Part shown: in pieces, positions 9,147-18,365 of the stretch | Numbering within the stretch: the stretch's first letter is position 1 | Layout of the letters: each line of letters begins with the position of its first letter | From: Porogramme epimiltina | Taxonomy: Eukaryota; Basidiomycota; Agaricomycetes; Polyporales; Polyporaceae | Assembly: GCA_900155495.1 (NCBI GenBank) | Contig: FTLJ01000204.1 | Location: 7,267-37,890 of the forward strand | Length of the DNA stretch: 30,624 nucleotides | Reading direction: 5' to 3' | The notes under the pieces: model-generated | The model's input: only the letters and a program-made list of their open reading frames with translations | Told to the model about the DNA's origin: nothing | Databases searched by the model: none | Translations under genes and position numbers: made by a program

Positions 9147-10181
9147 GCAGCTCAGGTCATGCCTAGGGCCTTTCGACCCCCTAACAACCAACCTCCGTGC
9201 TTGCGGCCGCAACATCGGCCACGTGGTTCAAACCTTGCTTATAGCAAAACGGAACCTGTCAAGACAGATTGGACGGTCATTTTCTTGTGATCGTGTATCT
9301 TACTCCCACTTAACTTCATTTGATCTCCGTCAAGCCTCATACTAAAGAGCTCCCAAGGCATACGCTTCCAACTTCCTGAGCTGTATAAAGGATGTGCCGT
9401 ATTATCCACTAACACTGGAAGGCTGTCTAACTAGCAGGAATAGCGAAGCCGGTAAACACTGATGCTAATGAACCTCAGATACTGTGACCAATACATTGTC
9501 ATTGCAGCCGGATAGCGCCACTCTTCTTGAGCGCATAGCCCATGGTATAACGGGAACCCTAGAAGATGGCCGTCGCTACCTGTTAAAGCACTTGAGGTGT
9601 TGGCAGTGTCGCCGCACGTTTGTGTTTGGCATTCACTTCTCCCGCGCTGTCATGTTTTGCTCTACTAATCACCGGGTTTTCTACACCGCAGAGCTCGCAC
9701 CTCGTGGAACGCTACGACACAACTTGTCTCCTTTACGACATTACGACAGCAGAAATGCAGCCCACTGCACTCCCACACCCCGCGAAGCTCTCGAAGGGTA
9801 TGGTCGTTCGTTCGGTATCATCGTTTCTAGCACTGATGATCTTGTTGAGGGTTTCAGGCGGCTCCATACTCCTCGAATCCCACCACATAGAACAGGTTGA
9901 ATTGAAAACAAAGTATATGGACGAGTTAAAGACTGCAAGGTATGCTCCGGATCCACCGATCGCCACCAGGTGTAACTACGAAGATGTGAAGACCGCCCGC
10001 CCCCTTAGGGTTCAATTCCGCTCACCACAACGTCGCCGTGCTCACAGCTGGGCACAGTACGTTTACCTGAAACCTCTACTGCGATCTTTGCTCATGTGAG
10101 TACCGGGATGGAAGCTACCTACAACCCCGGATCTGTCTTGGTTACACAAACGCTCTGACGTTTGAGCGGAGAGCGGCGATG
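9147..10181. other. Intergenic region with unresolved coding-like stretch
   Basis: This kilobase precedes the small secreted protein gene. On the plus strand at about 9510-9900 two overlapping frames both look protein-like (PDSATLLERIAHGITGTLE in one, SVSSFLALMILLRVSGGS in another). A segment from about 9599 (GTGTTG) to 9691 (CTACTAAT.. ACCGCAG) has the shape of an intron. I could not find a splice pattern that gives one long frame, and I recognise no family. It may be an unannotated or decayed gene. Confidence 0.25.
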
Positions 10182-10189
10182 TATATAAA
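10182..10189 (+). promoter_or_regulatory. TATA box of the small secreted protein gene
   Basis: TATATAAA lies 113 bp before the ATG at 10302, followed by a CT-rich 5' leader (CTCAATCTCTCTCCTAG), the usual layout of a strongly expressed fungal gene. Confidence 0.6.
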
Positions 10190-10301
10190 CCGAGCCAAGA
10201 AGGCGTTTCAAGAGCAAGACAGCTACCTCTAGTACCTCAAGCTCGACCTGCTCATCATATCTCCAGCATCTGCATCTCGCACCTCAATCTCTCTCCTAGT
10301 C

Positions 10302-10764
10302 ATGAAGTACCTCGTCGCCTTTGTCGCCCTCGCCGCCGCGGCCAGTCAGGTCTCCGCCGTCTGCCCTGGCTTCAACTTCGCCATCGGCAACCAGATCGTC
10401 ATCGGGGGAGATCTATCCCAATGTAGGTCTCCGTTGGACTTGCTCCACGTCTTGCGCTGACTTGTCGCATTCTCAGGGAACGTTTATGATGACAGTTGCA
10501 ACATCGTCGACGGGCTCACCACTGACGAGAACCCTTGCGACCAAGGCATCTTTGGCTGTTCGCCGCCTCCCATTATTTTCAACCGGTACACGAGCACGCC
10601 TACAGGCCTCGTCTATGCCTGTCGCACCGACCCGAACTCGGGCGTGTGTGGTAGTGACGTCATTTCTGTCTGTGTGAGTAACCAATGGCTGTCGGTTTGG
10701 TCACTTGTCAGTATGCTGACGAAATTGAGGCTCGCTCAAATAGTGCCGCAACGACGGAAATTGA
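10302..10764 (+). CDS. Small secreted cysteine-rich protein (112 aa, three exons)
   Basis: Exons are 10302-10422, 10477-10673 and 10744-10764. The introns (54 and 70 nt) have GTAGGT..CTCAG and GTGAGT..AATAG ends with CTGAC branch sites. The last exon is only seven codons (CRNDGN and stop). The product begins with a signal peptide (MKYLVAFVALAAAASQVSA), and the mature part starts at about residue 20-21. It has eight cysteines at 21, 48, 61, 68, 89, 98, 106 and 107, the usual number for four disulfides, including a CC pair split by the second intron. It resembles a conserved family of uncharacterised small secreted proteins in basidiomycetes (CPGFNFAIGNQ and WNVYDDSCN blocks), recalled from memory and not searched. 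Function unknown; presumably extracellular. Without splicing, the frame would replace the conserved CRNDGN end. Confidence 0.85.
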
Positions 10765-11101
10765 GGAGGGCGTATCGACTCTACTGAGTGGTGAGGCTCG
10801 GAGTTGGTGTATGAATACGGCTGTTGTGTACCTAGGTATACGATATAGTGGGAGCGTGTAACAGAGAGCTATAACGAGAATGAAGTCGTATAACCAACGA
10901 GTATCCTGTTTGAGAAACAACTCTGTCGCTCTGTCACACCGGTGAACCCTGCTTAGGGGCGTCGCTGATGCGCCGAATGTCTCTACAGGCTACCACGGGA
11001 TGATGCTTCCGTCATACCGGAAGAACTTTCCACTGTCCTCATTTGTAAGCGAAGTGAGTCGCCCAGAAGAAGCACCGATCCAAGATACGTACAGTTGCGG
11101 A
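10765..11101. other. Convergent spacer between secreted protein gene and HET gene
   Basis: This 337-bp region holds both 3' ends. A minus-strand frame ending at 10990 extends into the HET gene in a different frame (10990-11253) and reads like protein near its end (YVSWIGASSGRLTS, FFRYDGSIIPW). Confidence 0.4.
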
Positions 11102-12949
11102 TCACTTCTCTCCGGGTTGACGAGCAAGTCTTGAGGATACCAATCGTCTGATGGAGCGCGTGCGCCTGTCGTCGGGCGCATTATTGTCGGAAGTCGTATC
11201 CCCGTCCTCGCGTTGAGCAGGTGGCCGAGAGGACCTCCGCAAGGTACACGCATGTCTCACCCAGCGGAAAACGGCGCGAGGGGCTGCTAGTAGAAGTCGG
11301 GTGTACGACTTGCCATGGGATGGACGCCGAAGGGCATGAGACGCTGGGGGAAGTGGGGTTCCTTCAGGAGGGGCTACAGGTGTAGAGGGAGTCGAAAGTG
11401 GCTCGTGTTTTGGCGTGGATGTCATTTGAGATCGGGGACGGTGTACTTCGCTGGACTGTCGGGCACCGGTGGTTGAGCTTCCTAAGGTGATGTTCGTGCG
11501 AGAGTCATTGCCAATGCGAGGTGCAAGGTGAGAATAGTCGTAAGGATCCCTGGGGTTTCCTGGGAAAGGCGTACTGCCTACATGAGAGATCTCTTCGGCA
11601 GATATGAGGGTATGTGAGCTGCGATGAACCATGCCCGGCAATGTCTCAACGGCACCATACAGGGATTGGTCGAGTTTGGTGTGTATATTGGGGCGAATAT
11701 AAACCTCCTGTACTTCAACGAGGAGTCGACTAATCTGCTTGTGAGGGATGGACACGAGTCTGGAGTATTGTTGCCTCTGTGTCTCGGGATCACAAGACAG
11801 CATCCCCACGGCGACGTCCATGCCAGTGTTCTGGCTTTGAGGGGGGCGCAACACAAGAGCAAGGCTTTCGCTCCCCCTGGCGCAGGCGAGGAGAGCAAGC
11901 TGATATTCGCCATACTGAATGATAGGAAGACCCGCTCGTACGCCGTAGGCAGTGGGAGTGAATTCTGGGTGAGGGATCCTTACACCGTCTCGATGAGACT
12001 CGCCGAGAGTTTTCACAAACGTGACGTGGGAGACTACTGCAAAATTCGACGACCCTTCGAAGCTAGACGGTGATGGTGCGAAAAGACACGAGTATTCGTT
12101 CCGGCTGAACGCTCTAGACATCTTTGTAGAATGATCGGTGTTCGAGGAGTAGGGAATCGGAGGGGGACCCCAGGTGAATAGTGTCTGGTCTGGAATTTGT
12201 TTAAGAATGGCCTCCTGGAGGCGAATGAATGCGTTCTGTCCTTCGCCGTAGTTGAGTCTGAGGTGGACCCCGAAAATCCCGAGAAGGCAATACGCCATAT
12301 CTTCGACTCTTGTCGCCCGCCGACGAGCGGCCCATGACATTCGCTTAGCGACAGATACGTCCGAGAGCTCTCGCGTGTTGAGGAGGACGCGTTTGCTGAT
12401 CCTCGTGATTTCTTGAACGACTTGTGCCAGATCATGCTTGGTACCGATACGCCTCCAAGTCGCCGATAGGAAGACCACTTCACGCGGCGCGATGAGCTCC
12501 TGCAAAGTCCATGCCCGTTTGAACCACTCGCTTCGGCGGAACTTTGAGTTGGGGAGGTGGGGGTCGTCGTCGTCGTGGACGTCAGCAAGGTAGGCGAAGC
12601 AGGTACCTGAAGAGGCGTATAAGCTGTACATGGAGTTGATGGCTTCCGATACTTCTGCGCTGCTGGTCTTATTAATGCAGCATGTGTCGACCCAAATGTA
12701 CTTGTATTGGCTCCTCGCAACTTCGCAGGCGCGTTGTATCTTCACGGAGAGGGCCGGGAGGATGCTTCTGGAGCTTGTAGAGCCATGAATGGATTGGATC
12801 AAGTGAACCTCGTCGAACGTCTGCTCTAGAACGCCGTGTGGATCATCCTCTCGGGCCCATACGTGCGACAGCGCCGCATACGAGATATCTTGGGGTAGCG
12901 GAAGGGTGAAAGATTCCAGGTGGCCTGTTGAAGTGTTCAAGAGGCGCAT
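11102..12949 (-). CDS. HET-domain protein (615 aa) with C-terminal amphipathic segment
   Basis: The open frame extends upstream to 13009, but I start at the ATG at 12949 because it gives MRLLNTSTGHLESF, matching every paralogue. HET motifs: SYAALSHVW (23-31), YIWVDTCCINKTSS (84-97), SEAINSMYSLY and KRAWTLQELIAP (144-155). VSVAKRMSWAARR and LNYGEGQNAFIRLQ follow. The middle (PEFTPTAYGVRAGLP, YQLALLACARGS, SLALVLRPPQ) is closest to the 26658-28220 protein. The tail is Pro/Ser/Arg-rich and contains RLLLAAPRAVFRWVRHAC near 551-568, which lines up with the hydrophobic tail of the 26658-28220 protein. No intron is seen up to there. The very end is uncertain, because a GTGAGA donor-like site follows FRW and another frame also looks coding. 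Confidence 0.88.
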   Translation of the reverse strand: MRLLNTSTGHLESFTLPLPQDISYAALSHVWAREDDPHGVLEQTFDEVHLIQSIHGSTSSRSILPALSVKIQRACEVARSQYKYIWVDTCCINKTSSAEVSEAINSMYSLYASSGTCFAYLADVHDDDDPHLPNSKFRRSEWFKRAWTLQELIAPREVVFLSATWRRIGTKHDLAQVVQEITRISKRVLLNTRELSDVSVAKRMSWAARRRATRVEDMAYCLLGIFGVHLRLNYGEGQNAFIRLQEAILKQIPDQTLFTWGPPPIPYSSNTDHSTKMSRAFSRNEYSCLFAPSPSSFEGSSNFAVVSHVTFVKTLGESHRDGVRIPHPEFTPTAYGVRAGLPIIQYGEYQLALLACARGSESLALVLRPPQSQNTGMDVAVGMLSCDPETQRQQYSRLVSIPHKQISRLLVEVQEVYIRPNIHTKLDQSLYGAVETLPGMVHRSSHTLISAEEISHVGSTPFPGNPRDPYDYSHLAPRIGNDSRTNITLGSSTTGARQSSEVHRPRSQMTSTPKHEPLSTPSTPVAPPEGTPLPPASHALRRPSHGKSYTRLLLAAPRAVFRWVRHACTLRRSSRPPAQREDGDTTSDNNAPDDRRTRSIRRLVSSRLARQPGEK

Positions 12950-13154
12950 GACGCTGCAATAGTTGATAAGTAGCCTGAGACATGTAGAGCTAAAGTTTAC
13001 GCGACGCACACAAGATGGACATACTATAGATACCGTCGATAGGCGTTTAGGGGTGCGGCGAAGAGACCAGTCTACAGAGAATAACTGATGTTAGTGTCAG
13101 GGTTTGTAGAAACGGGTGCGCTACACACGACAATGGGAGGTCACAGGGCGTAAG
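12950..13154. other. Upstream region of the 11102-12949 HET gene
   Basis: About 200 bp between the HET start and the 3' end of a tentative minus-strand gene. It should hold the HET promoter and 5' leader. I see no clear TATA box. Confidence 0.4.
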
Positions 13155-14450
13155 CTAAGAGCTCAAGGCAAGTCGATAGTGGATGGTCGGCAGGGTAAGG
13201 TAGAGGCAGACCTTCGGGCGGGATTTTGGGTCGTATAAATGTAGACGCCCCGAAATCAGCACACCGATGATGGGGGGGGGGGAGGCAATCTCAACCCTGA
13301 GCGTGTCGGAGACACAGCCCTCGTACACTGATTGAGGGCGGGGTCCTAGTTTGCCAGAGTGAAACCTGGATACGGTACTGATGAGAGCCTTCCGCCAATG
13401 AAAGTTCAGTTTCCGTCGGATGTCCAGACACCGAGTGTCACGTCCTTCGTATTGGCCGCCCGCCCGCCTGGTCCCCATTATACCCGCGAGGGAAGCAACA
13501 TTACAGGGGGACAGCCAGCGGGACATGGACAACGACACCGCGCCCGCCGCTTTCGTCCATTTGCTCTCTAGGACCATGCCGTTAGTGGAAATAATGAGAT
13601 TGGATATTACGGAATGGCATTTAGTGCGGATGGACTGACCTTGCCGAGTATTGCATCAACCGCGGCGAGCCTGACCCAACTTTGGAGGTTTCGTTCTGTT
13701 TCTAACAGGCTGAGGGTTGGCTCTGCGTCGAGCGCAAGTACTCTCGCTGGAGAATGAGTTCTGCACAAGGTCGATACGGAGCCCAATGTTAGGGGCCATA
13801 GGAGCATATACCATGTTTCACTGGAACATGCCAATTGAGGCAACTTGGCCACATTGGGTCAGTCCGCAGTCAACAATGATGGCACTTACCCCACGGATTC
13901 CGCCGCCCGAGCCCGATCTTTGAGGTGTCAATGTTGTCGGGACGTGGGCATACGGTACCAGAGTCGGACGCGTAGCGGCGGGGTCAGGCAACATCCCTCG
14001 GCAACCGAAATGCTTGGAAGACGGTAAACGCCGTCCTGGGGGCGAGTCGAGACGCAGGCTCTCCGTGGCCGAGATTTGCGACGCAATGTTCTGCGCGGCC
14101 CCGAGGAGCCGGAGCGCACAGTCAATGACATGCCGACTTGACATCGCATTCTGATACATGCTGACACATAGAAGAACAGTTAGCAACGAACGGTGCTCCT
14201 CTGGGCGTATGGGACTCGAGAATGAGGAACGCATCCCTTCCTAGCGTCATGTGCGGGGAACTATCCGCAAATGTCTTGCACACGGATGATCCAGCTTTAC
14301 ATACGTGGCACTGGAAACATGACGATATTTCGAGTCTGAAGGGGGATCTTCTAGGACGACACCTGGGGTGACGAGGCAAAGTTGGGGGGCGCGAAGCATT
14401 TGACATATTTTCCGCACCACTCTCGAATACATTCTTGTGTCTACATCCAA
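13155..14450 (-). CDS. Tentative spliced gene of unknown function
   Basis: I do not recognise this protein. A phase-consistent minus-strand model has exons 14450-14305, 14160-13890, 13843-13640 and 13565-13155, giving about 343 aa. The best-supported part is the 46-nt intron 13889-13844 (GTAAGT, CTGAC, CAAG) joining SGSGGGIRG to LPQLACSSETWYMLLWP. The next intron starts GTCAGT at 13639 and has a CACTAAC branch site near 13587. The frame between them (LLETERNLQSWVRLAAVDAI) reads like real protein. The first intron (144 nt) is longer than the local norm, translation may instead begin at the ATG at 14159, and the 3' exon is weak: its acceptor is GAG and its frame crosses the poly-G tract. No domain, signal peptide or membrane segment is evident. 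It could be a decayed gene. Confidence 0.35.
13272..13282 (+). repeat. Poly-G homopolymer (11 G)
   Basis: Eleven consecutive G on the plus strand. This is an indel-prone tract, so frames crossing it, such as the last exon of the tentative 13155-14450 gene, should be treated with care. Confidence 0.9.
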
Positions 14451-16690
14451 CGGCTACTGTGGCTCTCCACGCACATGCACTCAGACGCAGTGTCATGAGG
14501 AGGACGTTCTATGAAAAGATCAGCTAAGACGATGACCACGAACGGTTATAGCCGTACCTCTATATCCAACCCGACAAATCAACATGATAACTGCCTTAAG
14601 CACATCCCGACATTGCGTGAAGGCCATTCTCATATGAAAGGCGTTCCATTCTCCAGCGTGTTGCCCGAGATTGTGGATGGATGTCCGCAAATCACGATTG
14701 GCAGCGCTTCAGTTATAGTATCTGTGGGAGGCGAGGTCATGTGGAACTGCATTGAGCAGCGCAGCGGAGCTTTACACTTACCACGGGAATGATGGACATC
14801 GCCTTGGACCCGAGGTAACTTCAGATAGGAGGTTGAACAGTATGGAATATACCAAGAAGTGCTACGATTGCTCGCAACAGTGGGCAAAGCTGAGTCGTCT
14901 ATGCACCTGGTCAACACTTCGGACGGGACGGGAAGACAGAGCAACTATTACTCACTTAGGACAAAAGATCCCCCCGAAGAGATGCCTAGCATATCATTCC
15001 GTGTTTCCCTTGACGTCTTAGAACAATGGGGGACGCGGCATTCATCCCTGCAGTTGATAATGAAGATGTCTTCGAGTCAAAATTTGGGGCTGGGATACGC
15101 GGTGGGAGTAATTAATACCACAATTCATTACAAAGGGTGCTGCTCACCTTCTGGCTCAATATCAGCTGTAACGTTTCTCGCTTGAGTTTTGAGGGCTATG
15201 GTCGCCATATTCCTTCCCGGGGAGTGGACATGCTTCGCCTCAGACAGCGGAAGATCTTGAGTAGTGAGGGGATGCGTGGTTTTGTAGTGGCAGCATGGCG
15301 GTTAGTGTCGCAGGGGGAGGAGTAGGTAAGAAACGAGGAGACGGGAGCTACGAAGCTGGGCTCGGCGTTGGATTCATGAGCCGGAGACACCGTGATTATG
15401 TAATATAAGCCCAATTGCTAAACGCTCTAGTAGATGTTCAATACACCTCAAGTTGCTCTCCCGGCTCAGGGTTTCCACTCTACGCTCCTCGTCATTCCTC
15501 ATACACCGTTCATCTGAACCTCACCCTTCTCAAATCTACACATATAACGTCATGGGTCGCGATAATATTGCACACTGGCAGTACCTGAAAGCGATGCGAA
15601 CACCTCCTGGGACCTGGGCTATGGTTGTAAAGCTGCGAGGACGGTCGCGAAGACGGGACGGAGGGTCAGAGGGACACTGGTACGTGTACTCCACTCTACA
15701 AGCCTCGCTTCATTCGAAATGCTCTCTATTCGAAGTGTACGGTGCCACGTGAAGTCTACTTCTTTCTCTCACTCCACATTCGCTTGGAGTCTTCTTTGAG
15801 TCTCCTCCCCCTCTCCCCTCTCTTATACCACGCTCTCTTCTTTAGTAGCTACGGTGAAGGCGACGCTTGTGCTTTCAGGCCCTCTATTGCCAATTTCCCT
15901 CGGTTTATTGACGAGCACTCTTCAAGGTTTTGATGATTAAGAGCAAATCTCCCGAAACACCGAGTCTTACTGTGGTACGCGTCCTCCGAGGAATCAAACC
16001 CGATGCACACGGTTCTTCCGGTGGGCAAACTGTGACGCTGCCGGCAACGACGCGGAATGTGCACCGCGACTGCCGCCAAAATGTCTCTGTCTTCGTATGG
16101 TACGTCGAACACGCTCTCGGAGGAACGCGAAGTGCCTCATTGGAGTTCTATTCCTGTAGTGAATGCTGAGGTCGGAGGCAATGGGCACAGCCTTTCCCCG
16201 CGTTCACGGAGGACGTGTTCCGAGGCGACGAGCACGCGTCGTTGCTAATTCTGCTCTCCCGGACATGACCTCACGGATGTCGATCACATGGACACTTCCT
16301 CCCCTCACTAAACCCGTCGCACACCATCACTCGTACCCTATTCCGGAAGCATCATGCTGAACGCCACGCACGTAGGAGTCCTCACATCCGTACGCGCGTC
16401 GCCCATCATCCCCGTCCAAGCGACAAATCTCCGTCATGCTCTCGATCTGCACACGTGCGCCCGCGCCCTGCCTGCCTCTCGCGTGCCGACCTCGGTCTTC
16501 GACGCGAATGGTTCCTACTGGACGGCGGTCCCGGTGTAGGAGATCCAGCGCGCACACGCAACGGGTGTTCCACGGCCAAACTTAGATTCCTCCGCTGCCT
16601 CCGTCGCCCCACCGTCGTCGCGTTGCCTTGGACCAGCGGGCCGTCGCGGAGCAGGTCAGATGCTCTCCATCCGGAAATTCAATTTTACAG
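14451..16690. other. Gene-poor region before the CE1 esterase
   Basis: More than 2 kb without a gene I can support. The longest frames are short and unlike known families. A plus-strand frame at about 14885-15150 is open for nearly 90 codons (QSNYYSLRTKDPPEEMPS then YAVGVINTTIHYKG) and a shorter one ends at 16539 (NLRHALDLHTCARALPAS). Neither has a start, a splice partner or a recognisable motif. CT-rich stretches occur at about 15760-15840. Confidence 0.3.
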
Positions 16691-16697
16691 TATAAGA
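16691..16697 (+). promoter_or_regulatory. TATA-like element of the CE1 esterase gene
   Basis: TATAAGA lies 71 bp before the ATG at 16762, a suitable distance for a fungal TATA box with a short 5' leader. Confidence 0.4.
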
Positions 16698-16761
16698 AGG
16701 CCCAGTGGTACGCCAGGGGACCCTCTCCTCAAGGCTCCGGAACGCAGTCTCGACTTTCAGG

Positions 16762-18101
16762 ATGTTCTCGTTCAACAAGCTCAGTCTCGCGCTCCTTCCG
16801 TTTGTTTCCCTTGCCCTCGCACAATCGGCCATCTGGGGCCAATGTGGAGGGATTGGGTGGACCGGCGCGACGACTTGTGGTGCGTCTATTCTCCTATATA
16901 TGGTGATTAGACTCGTGCTAACGGCATCCATTTAGTTTCTGGTTCGGCCTGCGTCGAGCTCAACGCTTACTACTCCCAATGCCAGCCAGGCGCGACAGCA
17001 CCCTCTTCAACCGTCCCGGCACCCACGTCGACCGCACCCGGCAGCACCCCTACCGGTGGCGCGGGCGGGCTGAGCGCGTTCCCAGCATCGAAGTTGACGC
17101 AATTTTCCAACTTCGGCGAGAATCCGAACAACGTACAGATGTTCGTCTATCGCCCCGCGCGCGTTGCTACCAACCCGCCACTTATTGTCGCCTCTCACTG
17201 TGAGTCCCTGACACCTCTCTTCGGATACATGGTGCGGGCGAAAGAGCTGGAGCTGACTTAGGTGACAGTCTGCACGGGTACGGCACAGGCCTACTTCCAA
17301 GGTTCTAAGTTCGCTCAGCTTGCCGAGACGTACGGCTACGTCCTTATCTTCCCCTCTTCCGTAGGTTATGCATGTACTATCTTTTCAACATGTGACTGAT
17401 GTGCCTGTTCTCTCACAGCCGCACTCCGGCACCTGCTGGGATGTCTCTTCGGACGAGACGCTCACGCACGACGGCGGCTCGGACTCGCTTTCCATCGCGA
17501 ACGCGGCACGCTTCGCGGTCCAGAACTGGGGTGTCGACCCTAACCGGGTCTTCGCGGTCGGAACGTCCTCGGGCGCGATGATGACCTCTGTCCTCGCGGG
17601 CGCGTACCCAGACGTCTTCAAGGCGGGTGTTGTCGACTCTGGCGTTGCGTTTGGCTGCTTCGCCGTTCCCGGACAGCCCGAAGATTCGTGGAATTCTCAG
17701 TGCGCGGAGGGCCAGCTCGTGCTTACCGGCCAACAGTGGGCGCAGAAGGTGTTCACCGCATTCCCCGGCTTCACGGGGACGTACCCGAAGATGCAGGTCT
17801 GGCACGGGACCGCGTGAGCCATCTTTCTCTCACCGGATCCAATTCAATGGCATTGACGAGCTGGCGCCTTTTCAGCGACACGACTCTCTTCCCACAGAAC
17901 TTCTTCGAGGAGATCAAGCAGTGGACGACGGTGTTTAACTACCCGAGCACACCCGCCTCGAACGTGTCCGAGTCGTTCCTCCCCAGCGGCTACTCGAACT
18001 CGACCTTCGGTCCGCGCTTCCAGGCGATCCTCGCCCAAGGCGTCGGCCACACCGTGCCGCTCTTCGAACAGCAGTACCTCGAGTTCCTCGGGATTGCGTG
18101 A
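16762..18101 (+). CDS. Secreted CBM1 - carbohydrate esterase family 1 (acetylxylan/feruloyl esterase)
   Basis: Exons are 16762-16879, 16936-17199, 17269-17360, 17419-17813 and 17876-18101. All four introns (56, 69, 58, 62 nt) have GT..AG ends and keep frame, giving 364 aa. A signal peptide (1-20) is followed by a fungal cellulose-binding module (22-57: IWGQCGGIGWTGATTC, cysteines 28, 39, 45, 55, surface aromatics W25, Y51, Y52). A Pro/Ser/Thr linker (58-85) leads to an alpha/beta-hydrolase of the PHB-depolymerase/CE1 type. Its likely triad is Ser208 in GTSSG, Asp291 in HGTAD and His348 in GVGHTVP. The enzyme is exported and should remove acetyl or feruloyl groups from xylan while tethered to cellulose. 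Acetylxylan esterase is the more common annotation for this layout; feruloyl esterase cannot be excluded. It converges with the TAP-like gene. Confidence 0.93.
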
Positions 18102-18365
18102 ATGGGTGTCTATGGTGGCGCAACACAGAAAATGGACGCGGATGCTTGATTGGAGGCTACCTATGGCATATCCTTTGTATGATGTTATACTGTATCGCTT
18201 CCGGTCCAGTGGATACATGCCTTTGTTCCTATCCACCAAGTCTGGTTCCTGACATCGCATCACACAAGGAAACGTACATGATCCACCGACAATACCAACA
18301 TACCGATGTCCACGCATAGGAAACTCTCAAGAGAGGGAGAGGATAGGCTAACACCGTACCTAGGT
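18102..18365. other. Convergent 3' spacer
   Basis: 264 bp between the stop codons of the CE1 esterase (plus) and the TAP-like hydrolase (minus). It must hold both polyadenylation regions. No canonical AATAAA is visible on the plus strand. Confidence 0.5.

Noticed and set aside
12950..13009. Upstream ATG extending the fourth HET protein by 20 residues
   Set aside because: All paralogues start at MRLL, which here falls at 12949; the extra residues match nothing and lie in the likely 5' leader.
17405..17815. Minus-strand frame of 130 codons opposite the CE1 esterase
   Set aside because: Shadow of a GC-rich real exon with clear catalytic motifs on the plus strand.
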